Of a stretch of 64,000 nt of DNA, positions 25,389 to 32,122 are shown piece after piece; positions within the stretch are counted from its first letter, which is position 1; each line of letters begins with the position of its first letter. The notes below the pieces were generated by a model. The model was not told the DNA's origin and did not search any database. It saw only the letters and a list, made by a program, of their open reading frames with translations. The DNA is from UBA1181 sp963648205. Lineage in GTDB: Bacteria > Bacteroidota > Bacteroidia > Bacteroidales > Paludibacteraceae. A program made the position numbers and the translations under genes. The stretch is from positions 1 through 64,000 of the forward strand of contig CAVJCT010000013.1 of NCBI GenBank assembly GCA_963648205.1, written 5' to 3'.

Positions 25389-25425
25389 CTCCGAATATAA
25401 TACTAATTCAGTGAATTATTAAAAA

Positions 25426-26889
25426 ATGAAAGAAATTGTTGCTGACAATATCGACCAGGTTGCGGAAGGCGAAGACTTGAAGAAAATTCAAGAAATCGCC
25501 TATCAGGTTTTGCGTAACCTCGCCGATTCTACCAATGCCGTTTGCAAAAAAACAAAAGCGAGTTTCATCATCGACAACTGCGTGCCTTACTCTTTTCGTT
25601 CGGATGGCGGTCTGAACTTGTACGCCAAACGGTCTGTCTTTGAAATGTTTGAAACGGATGGCTCTGAGTATCAATATTTTGCACCTCTATACAGTGTGCT
25701 TGAAAAGTATCGTCCTATCTATTTTACCTTCTATGATGACGATATCAAGAAGGAGAATATGACGGAGTTTCAACGCAACATTTACTACAACATCCGCCGT
25801 CCGATGGAACGCTACTACTCGAGTTACCAGCGGTCGAAGGCGGGCGAGGAACTGTTCGACCAGATGCAGAACCAGGATTTGAGTTCCGTGACGGATGTTA
25901 CGTTCTTCCAAAGCAATCGTTTGACTCAAGCGCGTATGAAATTTACATTGATTCAGAAGAAGTTCTTGAGTTATGTCATTGCGAATTTCCAAAAGCACAA
26001 TAATCCACAGATTTTTGGTGGAGCGAGTATGGATGTGCCAACTGCCGAGTTGGTGAATATCGGATGTGCCAACAGTAATCTTTCCCTCCGTCGTAGTTTG
26101 GTCGATTTGCAGAAGAAACTGATTGTCGAATTGATTGACGACAAGGGAAACTGGCAGTCGATTGCTCTTGTAACGAAATTTGAAATTCCAAAGTGGGGCA
26201 AGTCGATTTATGTGGAATTGAGTCCGACGATGGTGAGTTTGGTGAACCGAATTTCCGCCTTGGGCAACTACACAACGATGAACCTCAGCACGACGATGAA
26301 GACTCGTTCGTACACCACCCTGCGTTTGTATGAACTTTGTTCTCAATATAAGAATAGCGACAAGTTGATGGTGAACATCACGGATAAGCACTTGCGCGAG
26401 ATTCTCAATTGTGAGGATGGCTACACTGACAGTTGCGATTTCGAGCGTTACGTCATCAAGCCGGCACAGGCGGAGTTGAAACGTATGGCAGATGAGGGTG
26501 AGAGTGAACTCTACTTCAATTACGCTATCGGAAACAAGGTGTCGGTGGCAGGTCAGAAGCGAAGAGCCATCACCAACTGGGTTTTCTTCATCAAAGTGGT
26601 GGGCAATACTTTCCGCCAGAATCTTCTGAAGATGAACCAGTTGGATAAAGAGAAACTCTGCGTTGACTTTTATACAGAAGTGGTTACCTCTTTTTTCCCG
26701 GACAGCAGTATGCAGACCGACTATATCCGAAAGTTCAAAAGTTTGGATTACGAGACGCAACTCAACTATGTCGAGGAGTTGAATACGGTGTTGCCCAACA
26801 TGAAGGAGCGTGAGGCTAAAGAATTTTTGGGAACCTCGTTGAAAGCCAAGTTGAAGCAGAAAATGGAAGGAGAAAGTCTTTTTAACTGA
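25426..26889 (+). CDS. Rep_3-family replication initiator
   Basis: The region from about residue 165 has the features of Rep_3 (RepB-type) plasmid initiators: NRLTQARMKFTLIQKKFLSYVI at the first winged-helix start, NLSLRRSLVDLQKKLIVEL, RSYTTLRLYELCSQYKN opening the second winged helix, and DFERYVIKPAQAELKRM. The C-terminal winged helix would bind iterons and the N-terminal one would mediate dimer contacts. At 487 residues it is longer than common plasmid Rep_3 proteins (about 300-350) because of a ~160-residue N-terminal extension that I do not recognise. It reads away from the origin, starts about 10 bp after a small palindrome, and uses ATG at 25426. Codon use resembles the core genes around it rather than a recent plasmid. 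Confidence 0.88.
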   Translation: MKEIVADNIDQVAEGEDLKKIQEIAYQVLRNLADSTNAVCKKTKASFIIDNCVPYSFRSDGGLNLYAKRSVFEMFETDGSEYQYFAPLYSVLEKYRPIYFTFYDDDIKKENMTEFQRNIYYNIRRPMERYYSSYQRSKAGEELFDQMQNQDLSSVTDVTFFQSNRLTQARMKFTLIQKKFLSYVIANFQKHNNPQIFGGASMDVPTAELVNIGCANSNLSLRRSLVDLQKKLIVELIDDKGNWQSIALVTKFEIPKWGKSIYVELSPTMVSLVNRISALGNYTTMNLSTTMKTRSYTTLRLYELCSQYKNSDKLMVNITDKHLREILNCEDGYTDSCDFERYVIKPAQAELKRMADEGESELYFNYAIGNKVSVAGQKRRAITNWVFFIKVVGNTFRQNLLKMNQLDKEKLCVDFYTEVVTSFFPDSSMQTDYIRKFKSLDYETQLNYVEELNTVLPNMKEREAKEFLGTSLKAKLKQKMEGESLFN

Positions 26890-26931
26890 GCATTTTTGAC
26901 TGTGCAGTATCAAAAAAGGGCAAAAAAGACC

Positions 26932-26939
26932 TATCTTTG
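26932..26939 (+). promoter_or_regulatory. -7 element for menA
   Basis: TATCTTTG matches TAnnTTTG, 43 bp before the menA ATG. No good -33 element is visible at the usual distance. Confidence 0.5.
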
Positions 26940-26982
26940 CCAATAGTAGATTTGAATTCAAAGATAGCGTATCATAAAAAGT

Positions 26983-27981
26983 ATGGGAAAGTCTGAAGAG
27001 CAAGAGAATATTTTTGAGGAGACGGTTGAACCTAATTCGTTGAGAGCGTGGATTTTAGCTGCTCGTCCTAAGACTTGTGCGGCTGCGGTTGCTCCGGTGA
27101 TGGTGGGTTCTGCTATTGCAGCTAATCATCACGGTTTCAAGCCGTTAGCTGCGTTGTGTTGTTTGCTGTTTGCCATTCTGATGCAGATTGCTGCCAATCT
27201 CATCAACGACCTTATTGATTTCAAGAAAGGAAGTGATGGTGAAGACCGTTTAGGTCCGCTTCGTGCCACTGCGCAAGGTTGGATTACCCCTAGAAATATG
27301 CAAGTGGGCATCATCGTCGTTGTGGCTTTTGCGTGTCTGATAGGTTCGGTTTTGCTCTTCTACGGAGGGTGGCAGATGATATTAGTAGGTATTTTCTGTG
27401 TCATTTTCGCCTATTTCTATACTTCAGGCCCTTTCCCATTGTCTTACAATGCGTTAGGAGATGTGGCAGTAGTTCTCTTCTTTGGTGTCGTCGCCGTTGG
27501 TTTTACCAATTATGTGCAGACTTTGGAGTGGGACGAGATGACTACTTTCTGCGGAATCGCCACAGGATTAGTCGTCAATGCGTTGTTGGTTTTGAACAAT
27601 TATCGTGATAGAGATCAAGATGCAAAAACAGGCAAACGCACCTCCATCGTACTTCACGGAGAGCGTTTCGGTCGTTATTTATACCTCTTTATGGGTGTTA
27701 TTGCCGTTTTCTTGACAGTACGCTATTTCTTCACGTTTTCGTATATTAGTTTGCCGAAGAAGTTTCCCGAATTTTTTGCTTCAATAGGAGTTTTCTCGGT
27801 GATACTGAGGGCGTTCGTCTTTCCGATTTTGATTTGCCTTTATCTCCTACCCCACATTAAGACGTGGAGAAAAATGTGCCAGATCAAAAGTGGAAAGAAA
27901 TTGAATGAGTTGATTGGTGAAACATCAAGAAATATGTTGATTTTTGCCTTGTTACTCTCATTTGTATTGGTAAATATTTGA
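26983..27981 (+). CDS. menA: 1,4-dihydroxy-2-naphthoate prenyltransferase
   Basis: MenA attaches the polyprenyl chain to dihydroxynaphthoate in menaquinone synthesis. The 332-residue protein is a polytopic membrane protein of the UbiA family. The first Asp-rich motif is NLINDLIDFKKGSDGEDRLGP (NDxxD-like, ~residue 70) and the second NNYRDRDQDAKTGKRT (~205). The opening SLRAWILAARPKTCAAAVAPV is typical of MenA. A soluble N-terminal stretch of ~18 acidic residues precedes it. kdsA follows 25 bp later. Confidence 0.93.
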   Translation: MGKSEEQENIFEETVEPNSLRAWILAARPKTCAAAVAPVMVGSAIAANHHGFKPLAALCCLLFAILMQIAANLINDLIDFKKGSDGEDRLGPLRATAQGWITPRNMQVGIIVVVAFACLIGSVLLFYGGWQMILVGIFCVIFAYFYTSGPFPLSYNALGDVAVVLFFGVVAVGFTNYVQTLEWDEMTTFCGIATGLVVNALLVLNNYRDRDQDAKTGKRTSIVLHGERFGRYLYLFMGVIAVFLTVRYFFTFSYISLPKKFPEFFASIGVFSVILRAFVFPILICLYLLPHIKTWRKMCQIKSGKKLNELIGETSRNMLIFALLLSFVLVNI

Positions 27982-28006
27982 AATAAATAATTAAGAAAAT
28001 AAGATT

Positions 28007-28825
28007 ATGCAACCTAATATTCCAAAGTTAAAATATACCGATTCTCGCAATTTCTTCTTATTGGCGGGACCATGTGTGATTGAAGGTGAGGAGATGGCTT
28101 TTCAAATCGCAGAGCATATCGTTTCATTATCAGAGAAATACAAGATTCCATACGTTTTCAAAGGTTCTTATCGCAAGGCCAATCGTTCAAAAATTGACTC
28201 TTTCATGGGCATTGGCGACGAGAAAGCGTTGAAAATTTTGAGAAAGATTTCGGAGACTTACGATATTCCAGTGGTTACCGATGTGCATGCGCCTGAGGAG
28301 GCAGTGATTGCAGCCGAGTATGTCGATGTTTTGCAGATTCCTGCTTTCTTGTGTCGTCAGACCGACCTTTTGGTGGCAGCTGCAAAGACAGGTAAAGTGG
28401 TGAATATCAAGAAGGGACAATTCCTTTCGCCTGCCGCAATGTCGTTTGCCGCGCAGAAAGTGTTCAACTGTGGCAATGATAATGTGATGTTGACCGACCG
28501 TGGTACATCTTTTGGATATCAGGATTTGATTGTCGATTATCGTGGTATTCCGATTATGCAGAAAGTGGGCGTTCCTGTTATTTTGGATTGCACCCATTCG
28601 TTGCAGCAGCCTAACCAGTTGTCTGGCGTTTCGGGTGGCGACCCAGAGATGATCGAGACAATCGCCAAAGCAGGCGTTGCAGCAGGAGCCGACGGACTCT
28701 TCATTGAGACCCATTTCGACCCATCACATGCTAAGTCAGACGGAGCTAACATGTTGAAATTGGACAAGTTAGACGGATTGCTGAAGAAGTTGGTTCGTAT
28801 TCGTGAGGCTGTGTTAGAAGATTAG
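28007..28825 (+). CDS. kdsA: 3-deoxy-8-phosphooctulonate synthase
   Basis: KdsA condenses phosphoenolpyruvate and arabinose 5-phosphate to Kdo-8-phosphate for lipid A core. The 272-residue enzyme shows FFLLAGPCVIEGEEMAFQIA, PYVFKGSYRKANRSKIDSF, TDVHAPEEAVIAAEYVD, the PEP-site INIKKGQF-like segment NIKKGQFLSPAAM, and DCTHSLQQPNQLSGVSGG. The LNCTHS-type Cys/His pattern suggests the metal-dependent or intermediate form; here it reads DCTHS. It confirms a Gram-negative envelope. Confidence 0.96.
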   Translation: MQPNIPKLKYTDSRNFFLLAGPCVIEGEEMAFQIAEHIVSLSEKYKIPYVFKGSYRKANRSKIDSFMGIGDEKALKILRKISETYDIPVVTDVHAPEEAVIAAEYVDVLQIPAFLCRQTDLLVAAAKTGKVVNIKKGQFLSPAAMSFAAQKVFNCGNDNVMLTDRGTSFGYQDLIVDYRGIPIMQKVGVPVILDCTHSLQQPNQLSGVSGGDPEMIETIAKAGVAAGADGLFIETHFDPSHAKSDGANMLKLDKLDGLLKKLVRIREAVLED

Positions 28826-28850
28826 TATTAAACAAAAAAGGACAACGAGG

Positions 28851-29252
28851 ATGAGAAAAATCATCATGATGGCACTTTTTGCTGTGATGGCAGTGATGAG
28901 TGTGAGTGCAGCGAAAAGGTCAGAAACCCCTAAAAAGTTGGTTTACTGCGATTTGATGGGTTGGTCGATGCACTATGAATTGACCAATGAAGGAGATAAA
29001 TTCAGTGAGTTCAAGATAGATTTTGGCGACGAAATCTTCAAGAAATATCCTGAGTATAAGAAAGATGACTTGAAAACATTGAATTTCCATTCTTTGATGG
29101 ATGCCCTCAATTATATGGCAGAGCGCGGATGGGTGTTGGATCAAGCGAAGACTTGGTCGGTAGGATATGACAATGTCTATCATTTCATCATGAAGAAATA
29201 TGTGACGGAAGATTACGAGATTTTGAACGGTATTGTCGTTTTAGGTGATTGA
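28851..29252 (+). CDS. Small secreted protein of unknown function
   Basis: The 133-residue protein begins with a signal peptide (MRKIIMMALFAVMAVMSVSAAKRS, cleavage after SAA likely). The mature part has an aromatic, acidic composition (FGDEIFKKYPEYKKDDL, ALNYMAERGWVLDQ) without cysteines or repeats. I do not recognise a family, although an ALNYMAERGW-like segment recurs in small periplasmic Bacteroidetes proteins. It lies 25 bp after kdsA on the same strand, so it may be co-transcribed. Confidence 0.7.
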   Translation: MRKIIMMALFAVMAVMSVSAAKRSETPKKLVYCDLMGWSMHYELTNEGDKFSEFKIDFGDEIFKKYPEYKKDDLKTLNFHSLMDALNYMAERGWVLDQAKTWSVGYDNVYHFIMKKYVTEDYEILNGIVVLGD

Positions 29253-29290
29253 AGCATGGCTTGAAAAGCCGTAGAAATTAAACTTTTTCG

Positions 29291-29298
29291 TAACTTTG
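29291..29298 (+). promoter_or_regulatory. -7 element for prfC
   Basis: TAACTTTG matches TAnnTTTG, 32 bp before the prfC ATG. Confidence 0.5.
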
Positions 29299-29330
29299 CG
29301 CATTTGTAGAAAATAATTGTAGACTTTAAT

Positions 29331-30911
29331 ATGGGCTTATCAGAAGAGATAAAGAGGAGAAGAACTTTTGCCATTATCAGTCACCCGGATGCAGGTAAAA
29401 CCACCTTGACCGAGAAGTTGTTGCTTTTCGGTGGTGCGATTCATATTGCGGGTGCAGTAAAATCGAATAAAATCAAGAAGACGGCAACGTCCGACTGGAT
29501 GGAGATAGAGAAGCAGCGTGGAATTTCCGTCGCTACTTCCGTAATGGCATTTGATTATAATGGCTTCAAAATCAACATTCTGGATACCCCTGGTCACCAA
29601 GACTTCCAGGAAGATACATTCCGTACGTTGACGGCTGTTGATAGCGTAATCATCGTGGTCGATTGTGCGAAGGGAGTCGAGATGCAAACCCGCAAACTGA
29701 TGAACGTGTGTCGTATGCGCAACACGCCTGTTATCGTGTTCGTCAACAAGATGGACCGTAACGGAAACAATGCGTTCGACTTGATGGATGAGTTGGAGAA
29801 GGAACTCGCAATCCATGTTCGTCCCCTCACCTGGCCAATCAACCAAGGAGACAAGTTCAAGGGTGTCTACAATATCTATGAGAAAAAATTAAATCTCTAT
29901 ACGCCTAACAAGCAGATTATTACCGAGAATGTTGAAATCAAAGATATCAACAGCAAGGAGTTGGACGAGCATGTAGGCGAAGAAGATGCTCAACAGTTGA
30001 GAGATGATTTGGAGTTGATCGAGGGCGTTTACCCAGAGTTGAACATCGATGATTATTTGGCAGGAAAAGTCGCTCCAGTATTCTTCGGAAGTGCGTTGAA
30101 CAATTTCGGAGTCAAGGAGTTGTTAGACTGTTTCTGCGAGATTGCTCCTAGTCCGCAACCCACTCAGACAGAGGAGCGTGTGGTTAAGCCAGAGGAGACT
30201 AACTTCACAGGATTTGTCTTCAAGATCCACGCTAATATGGATCCTAATCATCGTAGTTGTATCGCTTTCGTTAAGGTATGTTCGGGCAAGTTCGAGCGTA
30301 ATGTCAACTACAAGCACGTCAGAAGTAATAAGATGTTGAAGTTCTCAAGTCCGACTTGCTTCATGGCGCAGAAGAAGGAGACGGTTGACGAGGCATGGCC
30401 AGGCGATATTGTCGGTTTGCCAGATTCAGGTGGAACATTCAAAATCGGTGATACTCTGACCTCAGGAGAAAACATCCATTTCCGTGGATTGCCAAGTTTC
30501 TCTCCAGAAATGTTCAAATACATTGAGAATGACGACCCTATGAAGGCAAAGCAGTTGTCGAAGGGAATTGAGCAGTTGATGGACGAAGGTGTTGCGCAAG
30601 TGTTTGTCAATCAGTTCAATGGACGAAAGATTATCGGAACGGTTGGTCAGTTGCAGTTTGAGGTCATCCAATACAGACTTTTGCACGAGTACAATGCGAA
30701 ATGTCGTTGGGAACCTATCAATCTCTACAAAGCATGTTGGATTGAGAGCGATGATGCCGAGGCGTTAGACAATTTCAAAAAGAGAAAATATCAATATATG
30801 GCGAAGGATAAAGAAGACCGTGACGTCTTTTTGGCTGATTCTGGCTATATATTGCAGATGGCACAAACGGATTTTCCAAAGATCAAATTCCATTTCACAT
30901 CTGAGTTCTAA
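29331..30911 (+). CDS. prfC: Peptide chain release factor 3
   Basis: RF3 is a GTPase that removes RF1/RF2 from terminated ribosomes. The 526-residue protein has G1 SHPDAGKTTLTEKLL (~17-31), G3 DTPGHQDF (~84), G4 FVNKMDRNGNN (~140), and the RF3-specific HRSCIAFVKVCSGKFERN plus LPSFSPEMFKYIENDDPMKAKQL in domains 2-3. Length is standard. It precedes the thioesterase and trmD genes in the same direction. Confidence 0.97.
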   Translation: MGLSEEIKRRRTFAIISHPDAGKTTLTEKLLLFGGAIHIAGAVKSNKIKKTATSDWMEIEKQRGISVATSVMAFDYNGFKINILDTPGHQDFQEDTFRTLTAVDSVIIVVDCAKGVEMQTRKLMNVCRMRNTPVIVFVNKMDRNGNNAFDLMDELEKELAIHVRPLTWPINQGDKFKGVYNIYEKKLNLYTPNKQIITENVEIKDINSKELDEHVGEEDAQQLRDDLELIEGVYPELNIDDYLAGKVAPVFFGSALNNFGVKELLDCFCEIAPSPQPTQTEERVVKPEETNFTGFVFKIHANMDPNHRSCIAFVKVCSGKFERNVNYKHVRSNKMLKFSSPTCFMAQKKETVDEAWPGDIVGLPDSGGTFKIGDTLTSGENIHFRGLPSFSPEMFKYIENDDPMKAKQLSKGIEQLMDEGVAQVFVNQFNGRKIIGTVGQLQFEVIQYRLLHEYNAKCRWEPINLYKACWIESDDAEALDNFKKRKYQYMAKDKEDRDVFLADSGYILQMAQTDFPKIKFHFTSEF

Positions 30912-30952
30912 GAGATTGATTACTAAGAATATAGCGATATAAATCAGACAAT

Positions 30953-31327
30953 ATGGAAGTCGGACAATCACTCGTTCAAACCTTTACGGTGAGAGAGCAG
31001 GATGCAGCAGTTGCGATGGGTTCGGGTAGCCTTCAAGTGTTGGCAACCCCAGCCTTAGTGGCTTTTATGGAGAATACGGCGATGAATTTGGTAGCCGGTG
31101 AGAATCCAAAAGGAAGCACTACCGTTGGAACGGAGATCAATGTGAAGCATTTGAAAGCCTCTGCTATCGGTGCGAAAATAACAGTAACTGCCACGCTCAC
31201 CCTGTTCGACGGAAGAAAGAGAGGATTCAGTATCGAGGCAAAAGACGAGAACGGCAACGTTGTCGGAACAGCCGAGCATCAACGATTTGTTGTTGATATT
31301 GAGCGTTTTATGTCAAAATTAAAGTAA
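30953..31327 (+). CDS. Hotdog-fold thioesterase
   Basis: The 124-residue protein matches the FlK-like hotdog thioesterase group: LQVLATPALVAFMENTAMNLV gives the long hotdog helix with the catalytic Thr/Glu positions, and SSTTVGTEINVKHLKASAIGAKI-like sequence gives the strands carrying the conserved His. The acyl-CoA substrate is unknown. trmD starts 8 bp later, so the pair is co-transcribed. Confidence 0.85.
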   Translation: MEVGQSLVQTFTVREQDAAVAMGSGSLQVLATPALVAFMENTAMNLVAGENPKGSTTVGTEINVKHLKASAIGAKITVTATLTLFDGRKRGFSIEAKDENGNVVGTAEHQRFVVDIERFMSKLK

Positions 31328-31335
31328 AAAAGCAA

Positions 31336-32010
31336 ATGAGGATCGATATTCTATCAGGTGTCCCCGAACTATTGACCAGTCCTTTGAGCCATTCGATTTT
31401 GAAGCGTGCTCAAGAGAAAGGGTTGGTAGAGATTGTGGTGCATAACATTCGCGACTATACCTTAGACAAGCATAAGAAGATAGACGATTATGCCTTTGGT
31501 TTTAGTTCGGGTATGGTGATGCAGATTGAGCCGATAGACCGCCTCATTACCCATTTGAAGTCGGAGCGCGATTATGACGAGGTGATTTACACTTCGCCAG
31601 ATGGTGAGGTTTTCAACCAGAAAACAGCCAACTCGCTATCCTTATATAATAACATCATCATTCTGTGCGGTCATTACAAGGGAATCGACCATCGAATCAG
31701 AGAGCATCTGATTACGAGAGAGATTTCTGTGGGCGATTATGTTCTGACTGGAGGAGAATTGGCAGCGTGCATTATGACAGATGCCGTTGTTCGCCTCATT
31801 CCCGGAGCGATGAGTGATGAGCAGTCCGCTTTGTCTGACTGTTTTCAAGATGACCTATTAGCACCACCCGTCTATACCCGTCCTGCAGAATACAAAGGAT
31901 GGAAAGTTCCTGATATTCTCTTGTCTGGCAACGAAGCCAAAATCAAGGAATGGGAATATGAGCAAGCCGTCGAGCGTACGAAGCAATTGCGCCCCGATTT
32001 GTTGAAATAA
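31336..32010 (+). CDS. trmD: tRNA (guanine-N1)-methyltransferase
   Basis: TrmD methylates G37 of tRNAs reading CUN, CCN and CGG codons. The 224-residue SPOUT enzyme shows MRIDILSGVPELLTSPLSHSI, VHNIRDYTLDKHKKIDDYAFG, and the SAM-binding knot ILCGHYKGIDHRIREHLITREISVGDYVLTGGELA in pieces across residues ~110-145. Length is a little short of the 245-residue enterobacterial form, as is usual in Bacteroidetes. Confidence 0.96.
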   Translation: MRIDILSGVPELLTSPLSHSILKRAQEKGLVEIVVHNIRDYTLDKHKKIDDYAFGFSSGMVMQIEPIDRLITHLKSERDYDEVIYTSPDGEVFNQKTANSLSLYNNIIILCGHYKGIDHRIREHLITREISVGDYVLTGGELAACIMTDAVVRLIPGAMSDEQSALSDCFQDDLLAPPVYTRPAEYKGWKVPDILLSGNEAKIKEWEYEQAVERTKQLRPDLLK

Positions 32011-32075
32011 CGTGCGAAGTGTGCTATTAGAAAGTATATTATAAGAAGATGAACGTGGAATTAATTTTTAATAGT

Positions 32076-32083
32076 TAATTTTG
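32076..32083 (+). promoter_or_regulatory. -7 element for thrA
   Basis: TAATTTTG matches TAnnTTTG. It overlaps an in-frame TTG at 32081, so translation must start later, at 32123. Confidence 0.55.
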
Positions 32084-32122
32084 CGAAACTCTAAAAAGAG
32101 AAAAATTACAATAAATAAAGGT

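Larger units (their letters stand above)
24260..25425. other. Putative replication origin (iteron-type, oriR)
   Basis: A 1.17-kb gene-free, AT-rich stretch holds about 20 copies of a 20-bp element, TGCGGAAAnnTTGTnATnTT. Forward copies start at 24393, 24421, 24446, 24540, 24754, 24892, 25290, 25323, 25345 and 25367. Inverted copies start at 24497, 24590, 24643, 24827, 24925, 24955, 24977, 25000, 25022 and 25194. Very AT-rich blocks (24703-24750, 25085-25165) could melt first. Two DnaA-box matches and a 9-bp-arm palindrome are present. The adjacent gene encodes a Rep_3 initiator, and gene orientation switches here. All of this fits a theta-type plasmid or chromid origin. Initiation itself is inferred. 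Confidence 0.82.

Noticed and set aside
25687..27003. 438-codon - strand frame opposite rep and menA start
   Set aside because: It is antisense to the Rep gene, whose motifs are clear, and the translated sequence has no recognisable domain.
32081..32122. Upstream TTG start for thrA
   Set aside because: It falls inside the -7 promoter element (32076-32083). MKVLKFGGASVG at 32123 is the normal aspartate kinase N-terminus.
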